Notes: generated from the sequence alone by a model not told the origin. Positions 7,894-18,449 are shown, counted from the first letter of the stretch. The stretch: DNA of 64,000 nucleotides from CAWAHD01 sp963781785 (GCA_963781785.1 CAWAHD010000003.1:372001-436000), one strand, 5' to 3'. Translations and numbers: made by a program.

Positions 7894-10045
7894 TTAATTT
7901 GCCGGAACCAGGCGATCTGGGGCGATCGCGCGGGGGATCGTCACATCCCAGATCAGAGCGGATGCATCACTGCTGGCGGACACGACGCGTTGACCACCGG
8001 CTGCGACGGCCAGAGCCACGACCCGATCGTGGTGGCCCGCCATGCGATAGCGAATACCGCCGCCGGCGATATCGCAGGCGTGAATTGTCCCGTTCGGGCT
8101 GCCGAGATACGCCGTCCGGCCGTCGGGCGCAACGACCAGGGCAGTGACGAGTGCCGGCACCCGAAACATTCGCTTCAGCCGACCCGTCCGAGCGTCAACG
8201 ACATGAAGTACACCGGAACGGACTGGCTCCGGATGATCCTCACCCCAGAGAGGTTCATCGCTCATGACGACCAGTTCGCCCATCGTGGTGAATGCAGCCC
8301 GTTCCGTGATGCCGTCGGATCCCGCAAGTCGCTGAAGGTGCTTCCCGGTCTTTGGGTTCCACAGGTCAAGCGATCCACCCACCGCATCAATGACCCGGCC
8401 CCACGCCCAGTTGACGTGGCGGCACATCGTGACCAGGAGCTCTCCATCGGGCGAGATCGCCGGTATCGACCCGATGGTTCGAAATCCTTTCACCTCTCCC
8501 TTGGGTAGGGTGATCTCGCGCAGCCGCTTGCCCTCTGGCCAGCTCCGGATCGTCACGGTGTCGCCGGAAAGAGTGAGCAGGGTCCGTCCGTCCGGAGCAA
8601 ACCGCACGGATTCAGCCCTCGCCCCGGTCAATGCTGCCGCGCGAACTTCCTGTCCATTCGTCGCGTTCCAGACGTGCAAGACCGCGGCTTCGGGATCGTC
8701 TCCTCGATGCACGCCTGCCAGAACAGTCTTCCCTTCCGGCGCCAGGGCGCAGTCCCTCATGAACCCGTCGGAGATGATGACGCGTGACTGCCGCGGCGTT
8801 TTCCAGATCCCAGATGCGAATGGTCTGGTCAAGACCGGCCGTCGCCGCGACGCGGCTGTCCGCCGAAATGGACACGCAACGGAGCCCGCGCTCGTGCCCA
8901 GGCTGCGGACAGATCTCGGTACCCGTGGATCCATTCAGTAATCGAATGACTCCTTCCCGGCCGCCAAGGGCCAGCACCGTGCCATCGAGCGAGACGTCCA
9001 TGAGCTCGGTCCAGGTTTTACTCCATCTAAACTCGCGGCGCTTCTTCCGCTCGGCAATGTTCCAGAATCGAATGACGTGGTCACCCCCGGCCGTCACAAG
9101 AGTCTTTCCGTCCCGAGTGAACCGGACGGCTGCCACGCCTGCTGCGGAACGGAGATCACGGGGATCCTCTGGCTTGTGTGTCTCCGGAAGCTCTTCTTCC
9201 TTGCCGGTCCTCAGGTCATACAGAATGACACTGCCGTCTGCAAACCCGGCCGCGAGCCGCTCGTTTGACACATCGACGGTCTGCCGTGATGGTCTGCCGA
9301 ATAATGCATCGGGCAGAGTCAGCCGCCGAAGCTCGGTCGCTGATTCCACATTCCAAAGCACCGCGATCCATCCCGTACGTTGCGGGAAGCTATTCGACGG
9401 CGTAAACGCAACGAGCGTGTGCCCATCGGGAGTGAATCGCAGAACCGTCGTGTAGGGGAGGGTTCCCTGGGCCACGCGCAGGACTCTGGGCTCTCGGACC
9501 GGTCGGTCGGAGTTCAAATCCCGGAACTCGACCGTGTATCCGCGACCGCCGAGGCCGGCCTTGCTGATCGCGAGCAAGTCGCCCGTGGGGGAGATTGCAA
9601 AACGACGGTCATCCCCCTCGTCCCGTGCTGGAAATAACTGGCTGTCGACGTTCGCGGCATTGAGATCGAAGAACGAGTATTCGTCTTTCGCGCGGGATTT
9701 GAGCACAGCGGTAAGACGGCCGTCCGGCAGCCATGCCCACGCAGTCAGCCGAGTTCCCGGCTGCGGGACCCGGCGCAATTCCTTGCCGGTGGCGGCGTCC
9801 CAGATGGCGATGCCTTCCGAAACCTCGTACTCCCCGCCCCAGGACGCCAGTCGCTTGCCATCGGGCGAGAACATGAGCTCGCCCATTTGGCCACCATGAC
9901 GCAGGCGGCTCGACCCCAGCCGGGAGACGGCCCGTTGCGGCAGAGGATCACCCTGGCCATCGAACGGTTGCTGCGTTCCCGTCGCGCTCTGGGCTTGCAG
10001 CGCGAGCGAGGTCAAGAGAAGAAGCTTCAGATAGTGAACGCTCAT
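7894..10045 (-). CDS. Secreted WD40-repeat protein, interrupted by one frameshift
   Basis: About 715 residues when joined. It starts with a leader (YLKLLLLTSLALQAQSA) and then carries repeated WD40 units, seen as SPDGKRLASWG, DAATGKELRRV, VRFTRDGKTLVTAGG, IRFWNIAER, TIRIWDLEN, LTLSGDTVTIRSW and SASSDASALIWDV near the end. Two or more seven-bladed propellers are likely. The first part reads from 10045 to about 8795; there one extra base moves the frame, and the remainder runs to the stop at 7894. WD40 propellers are protein-binding scaffolds, and in planctomycetes such exported propellers are common. No catalytic domain is visible. The leftmost end follows the toxin-antitoxin operon in opposite orientation. 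Confidence 0.8.
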
Positions 10046-10225
10046 CGTATCATCCGTGCGTATTTGTGCGACACGTCCACAGTCTCAACGGCGGCCTTGC
10101 TTGATCATACGCCACCGCACCGCTCATCACACGGCCGCCACGGTTTTTTGAGGCGCTCCGCTACGGCCAAGGCTGTCATGACGGCCTCTCGATGGTGCAC
10201 CGTCTCATAATGTAACAGTTTTTTC

Positions 10226-10260
10226 TTGACACTGTCACATGCGGCGCGATAATACTGTCA
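10226..10260 (+). promoter_or_regulatory. Sigma70-like promoter with palindromic operator in front of the MerR gene
   Basis: TTGACA (10226-10231) and TAATAC (10250-10255) are near-consensus -35 and -10 boxes, 18 bases apart. The palindrome TGACA-C-TGTCA (10227-10237) overlaps the -35, and its half ACTGTCA recurs at 10254-10260 across the start codon. Elongated spacers with dyads are typical targets of MerR-type regulators. Transcription would start about at the ATG (10260), giving a leaderless or nearly leaderless mRNA. Confidence 0.75.
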
Positions 10261-10877
10261 TGAAGAACGAAATGGGCGACCTGTGGACGATCGAGGAGCT
10301 CTCCGAGCGAGTGGCTGGGGCGCTCCGGGGACATGGATACGATGGTGTCTCAAGCGGCCGAGTGCGGGACGTGCCGGACCTGCGAACGATCCGCTACTAC
10401 ACCACGCTGGGCCTGCTCAATCGCGCGGCCGCGATGCGCGGGCGGACGGCTCTGTACGGGCAGCGGCATCTGTTGCAGCTCGTGGCCATCAAGCGGCTCC
10501 AGGCCCGCGGTTTGAGTTTGGCCGAGGTGCAAGAGCGCGTGGTCGGGCTCTCAGACGCGGCGCTCAAGCGGCTCGCGGCCGCAGAAGCCGCGGCGCGGCC
10601 GGCACTGCAAGCAGAACCGTCACCGACATCGCGCGCGGATTCCTTCTGGCGCGTTCGGTCAGAACCGGACGAAGACCAGTCCCGCGAAGAGAGCCCCGGT
10701 GTCGAGCGCGTCCGGCTGGACGACGGCCTCGAGTTATCGCTGGCGGCGAGCCGCGCGATGAGCAAGGACGACATTCGAGTGATCCGCATGGCGGCGGCCC
10801 CTTTGATCGAGATCCTGAGACTGCGCGGGCTGATCGGCATCGGCCCGGCCGAAACACGGCAAGGAGAGGTGCGATGA
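10260..10877 (+). CDS. MerR-type helix-turn-helix regulator
   Basis: About 205 residues. The N-terminal part contains the MerR winged-helix signature DLRTIRYYTTLGLLNR and LYGQRHLLQLVAIKRLQARG, followed by a LSLAEVQERV segment. The rest is an Ala/Glu/Ser-rich linker and a short C-terminal region of unknown fold, with no metal-binding cysteines. It probably binds the dyad in its own promoter and controls itself plus the downstream gene, whose start overlaps this stop by four bases. ATG codons at 10260 and 10272 are both possible: the first sits at the predicted transcription start, the second gives a short leader. The coupling to a VIT-VWA gene is seen in other planctomycetes as well, to my knowledge, but its signal is not known. 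Confidence 0.85.
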   Translation: MKNEMGDLWTIEELSERVAGALRGHGYDGVSSGRVRDVPDLRTIRYYTTLGLLNRAAAMRGRTALYGQRHLLQLVAIKRLQARGLSLAEVQERVVGLSDAALKRLAAAEAAARPALQAEPSPTSRADSFWRVRSEPDEDQSREESPGVERVRLDDGLELSLAASRAMSKDDIRVIRMAAAPLIEILRLRGLIGIGPAETRQGEVR

Positions 10878-13800
10878 CGATGACCCAGTCGAAGCTGCTG
10901 CCCCTGCTGGACGAGACAACCGTACCGTCTCGAGAGAATGACTCATTGTCGGAGAACGACACCGGCTTCGGGGCACTGGAGACCACCCGCGGCCGGCTGC
11001 CGCTTGTGGCGTTGGATGTGAACGGCCGGATCGACGGGTTGCTGTCGCAGGTGACGGTCCGCCAGACGTTCGTGAATGGCACCGGCGAGCCGCTCGAGGC
11101 AACTTACATCTTTCCATTGCCCGACCGCGCCGCCGTGACGGCTTTCCGCATGGAGGTCGCCGGCCGCGTCGTCGAGGGGGTGCTCCAGGAGCGCGGTCAG
11201 GCGCGACGCGACTATTCCCAAGCCGTGCGTCAGGGCCACCGGGCGTCGATCGCTGAGGAGGAGCGCCCGGGGGTCTTTACACTGCGCGTCGGCAACTTGA
11301 TGCCGGGCGACATTGCGATGATCGAGCTCACGATGGTGGGGATCCTGGCGTACAGCGACGGCGAGGCGACGTTTCGCTTCCCCCTGGTCGTTGCGCCCCG
11401 TTACATGCCCGGCGTTCCTCTGAGCGGTCCGTCGGTGGGTGACGGCACCGCCGTCGATACCCGCGCCGTGCCTGATGCTTCGCGGATCTCGCCGCCCGTC
11501 TTGCTTCCCGGTTTCCCCAATCCAGTGCGGCTCTCCATGGTGATCGAACTCGATGAGTCGGGCGCCCCGGTTGACGACCTGCGCGTCAGCCTGTTCACGG
11601 TCTGGGGAGAAGAGCAGGGGGGCGTGCGCCGGCTGACGCTTCAGCCAGGCGAGCGGCTCGACCGCGACTTCATCCTCCGGTTCCGGCTCGGAGGTGATTC
11701 CGTCCGGACGTCGCTCTCGCTTCACCCCGACTCCGATGAATGCGGCGCGGGGACATTCGCGCTGACGGTCGTGCCACCGCTCAGAGGCGATGCCAGCTCG
11801 CGGCCCCGCGATGTGGTCTTCGTGCTCGATCGCTCCGGCAGCATGGCTGGCTGGAAAATCGTGGCGGCACGGCGGGCGATGGCCCGGATGATCGATACCC
11901 TGACGGAATCGGATCGCTTCGCCGTCTTCGCCTTTGACGATCGAATCGAGACGCCGCGATGGGGCGCCCGAGACGGAGTCTCGCAGCTCATCCCAGCCAC
12001 CAATCGCAACCGCTTCAAGGCCGTCGAGTTCCTGGCAAAGCTGGAATCGCGCGGCGGCACCGAGATCGCCCCGCCCCTGGACCAGGCCATCGAGCTGCTC
12101 GCCGAGCCACACACGGAGCGCGACCATGATCGCGACCGCATCGTCTTCCTGGTCACCGACGGACAGGTCGGCAACGAGGACCAGGTGCTCAAATTACTCG
12201 GCGCACGGCTCCAAGGAATCCGGGTCTTCACGCTCGGGATCGACCAGGCAGTCAATGAAGGGTTTCTGCATCGTCTGGCGAAACTCGGGGCTGGCGGTAG
12301 CTCGTGCGAGCTGGTCGAATCGGAGAAAAGGCTCGACGCCGTGATGGACTCGGTCCACCGCCGGATTGGCACGCCGGTCGTGACCGAGGTGCGTCTTGAG
12401 CCGGCCGCAGCTGGGTTCGAGGTCATGGCAGATACCGTGGTGCCTGATCGGCCCCCGTGTCTGTTCGTGGGCTCGCCTCTTCTGGTGCTGGGCCGCTACC
12501 AAGGGCGCCGCGCGGTCCGGTCGAGTTGCGAGGCACGACCCCGGGCGGCACAGCGTGGCGTGAGTCGGTCGCGCCCAACGTTCGTGAGAATCCCGTGATC
12601 GCCTCGGCATGGGCGCACGGGCAGGTGCGGCAGCTCGAGGACCGCTACGCTGCGGGCCAGGGCGATTGCTCGGCGCTCGAGCAAGCCATCATCGCCACCT
12701 CGCTTCGGTTTGGCGTCCTGTGCCGGTTCACTGCCTATGTGGCCGTCGACCGCTCCGCAACGGTCAATGAGGGAGGTGAATTGCACAAGATCACCCAGCC
12801 GGTGGAGATGCCGGCGGGGTGGGGAGAGGATGCCGAGGTGTTCCATGTCGCATGTAGCACCCCGCCGTGCGAGGCCGATATCGACGACATTGTTGAACTA
12901 TCGGAAATGGCTCGGCCATGCGCGGCTCATTCGAGCGCTGTTGAGGATTCTCGGCTGAAATCCCGATGGATCCGCTCCGAATCTCGAACGGCTCCAATGG
13001 CTCCAATGGCTCGAGCCGCCTCTGGTCAAGCCTTGCCTCCACCACCACCGTCGACTGCGGAAGACCTGCTACGCGAGGAGGGATTCACGCTGCTCGAGGA
13101 GATCGGCCAGGACGAGCACGGAACGCTGTACAGAGGTCGCGACAAAAGCGGGCAGCTCGTCTCGGTCCGGATCTTGAAGAATCCGGTCAGAGTCGCAGGG
13201 TCCGAGGGCCTCGCGAAGCTTCAGAACGAGCTGACCCGGCTCAAGCATCCGGCGATCGTGCCGATTCTGCGGTTGGTCGGGGACAATCGCTCGGGCCTGG
13301 TGATCGCGGTGGTCAGCGCGTACGTCACCGGCCCGAACATGGCCCAGTGGATCAGCCAGGCGGGCCTGCCCGATTCCGGCGTAGTGGCCCGTCTCGTGCT
13401 GATCCTGGCGGAAGCGCTCGAGTACGCAGGCCGGCGGGCGATGATCCATGGCTGCCTCACGGCTGACAACATCTGGATCGGAGACGACGGACGGCCGCGC
13501 ATCACCGATTTCGGGCTCGCGCGTCTCGATTGTAGGCCGGCGGTCTCCCTTACGACCAACCGGGGATATATCGCTCCGGAGCTGTTTCAAGACCCGGCCA
13601 CACAGCCGGCGGCCCAGACGGACGTTTACAGCCTGGGTGTCGTTTTCTTCCGATTGTTGACCGGCGCTTTACCCGACAAGCACCAAGGAACAGGCCGCTA
13701 TCGACCGCCGTGTGCGATCAATCCCCAGGTATCGGCCGAGCTCGATGCGATCTGCATGCAGGCAATGGCTGCCGATCCCGCCAGGCGGTATGCCACATGG

Positions 13801-13938
13801 GGTGAGCTCGCCGCTGACCTGCGAAAGGCCATCGGCGGCAAGCGGCCGGGCTTCTTGGGGCGTTTCAACCGACGGACGAAGCCAAAGCCAGATACCCCAG
13901 TCTCGGGGGAAGAGCAGCGAAAGGACTTCTGGAAGTAA
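10874..13938 (+). CDS. VIT-VWA protein fused to a kinase-like (pseudokinase) domain, one frameshift
   Basis: About 1,020 residues when joined. The order is a VIT domain (about residues 30-165, with VTVRQTFVNGTGEPLEATYI and a following FPLPDRAAV), a von Willebrand A domain with a full MIDAS start DRSGSM (Asp319) and FLVTDGQVGN, a linker, then a protein-kinase fold from about 13070 to 13840. The kinase fold keeps ITDFGLARL and YIAPELF. However, the VAIK lysine is replaced (VSVRILK) and the HRD loop reads HGCLTADN, so the catalytic Asp is Cys and the Lys is Thr. A pseudokinase is likely. AAGGAGAGG precedes the ATG at 10874, which overlaps the MerR stop. One base appears missing near 12510: the first part reads to 12598 in one frame and VELRGTTPGGTAW onward reads in another. 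No signal peptide is seen; the role is probably in a cytoplasmic protein assembly. Confidence 0.8.
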
Positions 13939-14171
13939 TTCGGCGTGCGATGGTTTCAAGTAGGACCCCAGAATTGCTTGGGTCGAGGGTCAGGGTTTCC
14001 AGCGGAAGAACCACGCCGGCTGCCGCATCTGGTCGGACAGATCGGACAGATCGGCCCCGGCGGCCGGCCTGCGCAGGTTCATGGGCGCACCCACTTAGCC
14101 GCCCCGAGTCGGACTTGCATTGGTATAATGGCAAACCTGCGTCCTCGCCATCGAGATGGAAGGGAAGAATC

Positions 14172-14765
14172 ATGTCCACGATCACGCCGACGCAACCCGG
14201 GACATCCCCGCCGCCCCCGATATACCGGTTGACCGTCGAGGAATACGAGCGGTTGGCAGGAACCACGGTGCTTGACGATCCCCGGGTTGAGCTCATCGCT
14301 GGCTATCTGGTGAAGAAGATGCCAAAGTACCCATCGCATATCTGGGTCGTCGCAACGCTCGTCGCCATACTCGGCAGAATGTTGCCCGTGGGCTGGTCCT
14401 GGCGCAAGGAAGACCCGGTGCGGATCCCGCAATTCGATGAGCCGGAGCCCGACGTGGCGGTGGTTCGAGGGTCACTTGACGATTATCGGAGCCGGATCCC
14501 TGAGCCTCGCGACGTCGCGCTCGTCGTCGAGGTCGCCGAGACGACCCTGGACCGCGATCAAGGCCCAAAACGAGATGCCTACGCCCACGGACGGATACCG
14601 GTGTACTGGATCGTCAACCTGGTCGATCGTCGGGTCGAGGTCTACTCCGACCCAGGTTCCGAGGGCTACCAGTCGCGCCAGCAATTCACGTCCGGCCAGG
14701 AGATTCCCGTGATCATTGACGGCGTCGAAGTCGGCAAGATCGCCGTGGCTGCCGTTCTTCCGTGA
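14172..14765 (+). CDS. Uma2 family (DUF820) PD-(D/E)XK nuclease-like protein
   Basis: 197 residues starting MSTITPTQPG. Family landmarks are YRLTVEEYERLA, PRVELIAGYLVKKM, EPEPDVAVVRGS, ALVVEVAETTLDRDQGPKR and IPVYWIVNLVDRRVEVY. The D...E-V-K/R-like core (DVAVV, VVEVAE) corresponds to the restriction-endonuclease-like fold of Uma2 proteins. These proteins are extremely common in cyanobacteria and planctomycetes, and their biological role is unsettled. The start is set by GGAAGGGAAG just upstream of the ATG. It stands alone and looks complete. Confidence 0.9.
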   Translation: MSTITPTQPGTSPPPPIYRLTVEEYERLAGTTVLDDPRVELIAGYLVKKMPKYPSHIWVVATLVAILGRMLPVGWSWRKEDPVRIPQFDEPEPDVAVVRGSLDDYRSRIPEPRDVALVVEVAETTLDRDQGPKRDAYAHGRIPVYWIVNLVDRRVEVYSDPGSEGYQSRQQFTSGQEIPVIIDGVEVGKIAVAAVLP

Positions 14766-14943
14766 AGCGGGCGCCGCCATCCAGCGCCAACAGCGAGCCA
14801 TCGCGCCATCGCCGCGGCCAAGATTGGGATTGTCGAAGTGGCTCACTTTGACTAGAGTTCGCCGCGATTCTGGACGAGAGGAACTCTGCGCGATACCCGC
14901 GCAGGGTACCCACTCACGACCCGGCGAACCAGGGAAGGGCGTC

Positions 14944-15378
14944 GTGCGGATCGGGCGATGGATCGGCAAAGTGGCGTTGATGGCCGCGGTGGCTCCGCTC
15001 TGGGGCTGTGCCCACGGTCCCCGGCGGTTCGAGAAGATCGAGAATCCGGCGCCTTTGGTGCGGGCCAGGGCAATTGGACTGGGCCGGCGCCAGCCCGATT
15101 CCCAGGTGGTTCCGGCTCTCGTCAATCGCCTGGGAGATACCGATCCCGTGGTCCGGCTGGCGGCCCACGAGGAACTGCGGCAACGGACCGGACACGACTT
15201 CGGCTACGTCCCCTGGGCCGCTCCCCAGGAACGGGCGAGCGCAATCAATCGTTGGAGAGCGTGGCTCGCACAGGGGAAAAGGGGTGAAGTGGCGACTCCG
15301 TCACCCCAGTTGACCTCCGCGCTGCCTTTGAAGGCAAAGCCCACGCCCGTCAAATTCGACCCGGTCCCGGCTCCATGA
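14944..15378 (+). CDS. Small HEAT-repeat-like lipoprotein
   Basis: 144 residues from GTG at 14944, which has AGGGAAGGG a few bases upstream. The leader VALMAAVAPLWGCAHG has a lipobox-like LWGC, so attachment to a membrane lipid is likely. The body has one HEAT-like helical hairpin (VVPALVNRLGDTDPVVRLAAHEELRQRTG) and a segment WRAWLAQGKRG that often ends such planctomycete proteins, then a Pro/Lys-rich tail. It precedes the MlaE-like permease gene by about 150 bp on the same strand. No enzymatic motif is visible. Confidence 0.65.
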   Translation: MRIGRWIGKVALMAAVAPLWGCAHGPRRFEKIENPAPLVRARAIGLGRRQPDSQVVPALVNRLGDTDPVVRLAAHEELRQRTGHDFGYVPWAAPQERASAINRWRAWLAQGKRGEVATPSPQLTSALPLKAKPTPVKFDPVPAP

Positions 15379-15524
15379 GTTCCGGCGACGGGTTGATGCC
15401 ATTGAGATGACGTGTCCTGGGCATCGCCCCGGAAGTGACCTGACCCGGAAGGGCCTCTCGCCTGCCGGATTGTCGATGAACAAGCCGCAACCCCGGTTGC
15501 AGTGCCACACGAAGGAAGTCCGCC

Positions 15525-16512
15525 ATGCACTCAACCTCATCCGCCTTGCCGTCTCGGCCAATGCTGGGGCCCGTGGGCTGGGTGGGACGGTCCGTGCTTG
15601 CGGTGATGGGCTATCTCGGTGGTGTCACCCTCTTCTCGTTCGCGGTGGCCGGCTGGTTTCTCTGGCCCAGGCGCGCCCGTGACGATGACGACGAGGCCAG
15701 GGCGCCGGGCTTCATGAAGACCATGATGCGGCAGATTTCGTGGATGCTTGTCCTGGGTGTCCCACTCGTGGGCATGGTGCACATCGCGATGGGCTCTTTT
15801 CTGTCACTCCAGGCCTACTACGGCAGCACGTTCGTGGACGGAACCGGCGCGGTGGTGGGCGTCGGCCTGCTCAGGAACCTGGGCGGGCTCATGTCCGGGC
15901 TGACGTTTTCGGGAATCCTGGCCGCGCGAATGATTCCCGAGTTGCGGATCCTAGGACGGCGCGTGTCGGCCGGTCGAAGTTTCTCAGCCTGGTCGAGCTC
16001 CGATCCAGGCGCAGATGCCGTGGTGATGTCCGACGAGGTTCGAGGCGGACCGCGCACGCTCGACGCGAAGCGGCTTGCCGCCCCTCGGATCGTGGCGGCC
16101 GGGGTCGCCTGTCTGTTGCTTTCGCAGTGGGGAATCACGGTGGGCACGTTCGTGGGCTGGCAGGCGTCACAATCGATGATGGGACTCTCGACCGCGACGT
16201 TTTTCATGATGCTCCTCAAGATGATGTGGTTCCGCGACGTCGTGGGCTTGATCATCAAGGGGCTTGTCTTCGGCGCCTTGCCGGCAGCGATCTGCTGTTA
16301 CGAGGGCTTGGGTCCCGGCGCGGGACGAAGAGCCCGCCGCTGGCTCCGGACCACAGGAAATTGCGCTTGGATCAGCGCCGCCCTGGGTCACGCCGGTTTT
16401 TCGGGCGACGTGCCTGTCGTTCGTTGCCATTCTGATCTTGAACTCGACCTGGTTCATCCTGGTGTATCACGCGGTCCCCTTTTACGGCCCGACGTTGCTT
16501 CCCATGCCCTGA
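15525..16512 (+). CDS. MlaE-like ABC transporter permease, one frameshift
   Basis: About 329 residues when joined. After an N-terminal membrane segment (GYLGGVTLFSFAVAGWFLW) comes the MlaE core: LVLGVPLVGMVHIAMGSFLSLQAYYG, VGLLRNLGGLMSGLTFSGILAARMIPEL, then three further hydrophobic helices. MlaE permeases move lipids between the inner and outer membranes together with an MCE protein and an ATPase. An extra base near 16315 (in a CGGCGCGGG run) breaks the frame. The true end, with FVAILILNSTWFILVYHAV, runs to the stop at 16510-16512. GAAGGAAG precedes the ATG. An MCE-domain gene follows 61 bp later, but no MlaF-type ATPase is in the window. Confidence 0.85.
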
Positions 16513-16573
16513 CCAGAAGGGTGAGAACCAGTCGGTGGCCAGGTCAGGAGATGGTCCCAGGGAGGGAGCCAAG

Positions 16574-17866
16574 ATGAGATCACGATCATCGGCGCTGGAA
16601 GTTCTGGTCGGGTTGATGGTGATCGTGGCCCTGGTCGGTCTGATCGCGCTGGTCGGCATGGCCAGCGATGGACCCGGGTTCCTGGCACAGCATCGAACGA
16701 TCGACGTGATCTTCCGCGACGCCCAGGGCATTCGCGCCGGTAGCACCGTGCGGGTTGCCGGTCTCGACACGGGCAACGTGGTCGACGTCAACCTCGTCGA
16801 GGTCGACGGGATGCTGCGCTCAAAAGTGACGATTTCACTGCCTGCCGCCCTGGTCAAAAAATTGCGGCAGGACTTGAAAGTATCGATACAACCCGCGCTG
16901 ACGGGGATGAGCCACGTTAATATTCTGTCGACGGGGCATTCGAGCGTGGCACTTGTGCAGGGGCAGTTGATCCAGGGCGTGGAGACGTCGTTCTTCGATC
17001 CGATCCTCGAGCAGGTCGGCCTGGATCCCATCGCCCGGAACCACCTGAGCCATACGATCGGCGAGGTGCGCAATATCGTCGATTCGATCGGGCCGCGGGC
17101 CCAGCAGATTCTGGGGTCGTTTCAGGAGACCGCGACCAATCTGCGCGAGCTGAGCGACTCGGTCCGTCCAGCGGTCGAATCGACAGTCGGCCACGTCGAG
17201 GACGTGAGCCGGCGCTCAAGCGCCAACACGCCCCGCCTCGAGAAGATCCTTGTAAACGTCGAGGGTTTGACGCGGGAGGGCGAGGGATACCTGGTCGACA
17301 ATCGCGAGAACGTGCGGCAGACAGCAGCCGCGGTGCGCGATTTCGCCAACTCGATCAGTCCGATTGTGGCCAGGGATCTTCCCAAGATCGAGAAGATGCT
17401 CGACGGGCTGGAAGTGTCTCGAGCCCGTGCCGATCGGGTACTCTACCGTGCCGATCAGCTCGAAGGCCAAGTGTCAGACATTCTTGCACGCAACCGTGCG
17501 GAGATCGAGCGCTCGGTCACAAATGTCCGCGACGCCACAGACTGGCTCAACAAGCTGGTCCAGAAGCTCTTCACAAACCCGTTTGTGCTGAGTCCGCTTT
17601 ACAAGCCGTCGCACGAGGATCTGCGGGTCCAGGTGGCGTACGACACGGCCCTGGTATTCACGAAGGGGGCCCAGGAGCTCAATGACGCACTGAAAACTCT
17701 GGAGACGATGTCGGCACGACCGGCGACAGCGCAGCAGCAAGAAGAGATTATTCGGCTTCAGAACAATGTGAGAGCGGTGACGAGCCAGTTGAGCGATGTG
17801 TCGACGCGACTGGCCGAGTCACTCAAGCGGCCGGCGAGCGGCGGGAGAGAGCGCACGGTGCGGTAA
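16574..17866 (+). CDS. MlaD-like MCE-domain substrate-binding protein
   Basis: 430 residues. A single N-terminal membrane anchor (LEVLVGLMVIVALVGLIALV) is followed by an MCE domain: IDVIFRDAQGIRAGSTVRVAG, TGNVVDVNL and SKVTISLP. The remainder is long and helical (IGEVRNIVDSIGPRAQQILG onward), as in MCE proteins that form tubes or needles crossing the periplasm. It should pair with the MlaE-like permease immediately upstream for lipid transport. GGAGGGAGCC before the ATG at 16574 supports this start over in-frame codons upstream. It appears intact. Confidence 0.88.
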   Translation: MRSRSSALEVLVGLMVIVALVGLIALVGMASDGPGFLAQHRTIDVIFRDAQGIRAGSTVRVAGLDTGNVVDVNLVEVDGMLRSKVTISLPAALVKKLRQDLKVSIQPALTGMSHVNILSTGHSSVALVQGQLIQGVETSFFDPILEQVGLDPIARNHLSHTIGEVRNIVDSIGPRAQQILGSFQETATNLRELSDSVRPAVESTVGHVEDVSRRSSANTPRLEKILVNVEGLTREGEGYLVDNRENVRQTAAAVRDFANSISPIVARDLPKIEKMLDGLEVSRARADRVLYRADQLEGQVSDILARNRAEIERSVTNVRDATDWLNKLVQKLFTNPFVLSPLYKPSHEDLRVQVAYDTALVFTKGAQELNDALKTLETMSARPATAQQQEEIIRLQNNVRAVTSQLSDVSTRLAESLKRPASGGRERTVR

Positions 17867-18116
17867 AATGGGTCGAGAAGGTTGGGCAAGATCACCTTGG
17901 AGTCTTTGATTAAACTCGCTCATGTTTCCGGTCGATAACTTAGGTGTGGATGCCCGAGCGCGGGCGTCATTGACGTAAGCGGAGACCTGAGCGAGGAGAA
18001 CCAGCCGGCCGTCAGCCGGCGCTTTTCGCATGGCTTCCGTGGCTAACTGAGTTTGACACCACGGGTTACCGCCGATGGCAGAGCCGTCGGCCAACGCACC
18101 TGATCGGGAGGCGCAC
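17867..18116. other. Intergenic stretch, about 250 bp
   Basis: No gene is visible between the MlaD-like gene and the FlgM-like gene. The sequence has a slightly lower GC content near 17890-17940 and no clear promoter or terminator. Confidence 0.4.
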
Positions 18117-18401
18117 ATGGAAATTTTCGGCGCGGGGGGAACCCAAGGCCCCCAACCAATTTACCCGCGACTGGCCGCATTTGGCCTGGATGGCGGTCAA
18201 GCAGTGCACGCCGGTGCGCCGCGAGACCACGTCGAGATCTCACCGCTTGGTCAGATGCTCGACGGGATTGGCCAATTGCCCGAAATCCGCCACGAAAAAG
18301 TCGATGAAATTCGAAGGCAAATCGCGGCGGGTTCGTACGAGACATCGGAAAAGATGGAGCTGGCTCTCGACCGAATGCTCGATGAGCTGATGGGCTGGTA
18401 A
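18117..18401 (+). CDS. FlgM-like anti-sigma factor
   Basis: 94 residues from the ATG at 18117, which is preceded by GGGAGG at a five-base spacing. The C-terminal half (VEISPLGQMLDGIGQLPEI, then RHEKVDEIRRQIAAGSYET and MELALDRMLDEL) matches the conserved tail of FlgM, the anti-sigma factor that binds the flagellar sigma factor FliA. The N-terminal half is unrelated and disordered-looking. No flagellar gene is in the window, so its partner is not shown. The next gene downstream is a type II secretion/pilus ATPase. A strong hairpin follows at 18450. Confidence 0.75.
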   Translation: MEIFGAGGTQGPQPIYPRLAAFGLDGGQAVHAGAPRDHVEISPLGQMLDGIGQLPEIRHEKVDEIRRQIAAGSYETSEKMELALDRMLDELMGW

Positions 18402-18449
18402 GCTCGTCATCGGCCCCAGGTGGGCGAGGACGATTGCTGGACGATAAAG

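Noticed and set aside
12457..13938. A separate kinase gene starting at 12457
   Set aside because: The first codons of that frame continue the VWA protein's C-terminal half after a one-base loss near 12510. I read one fused gene.
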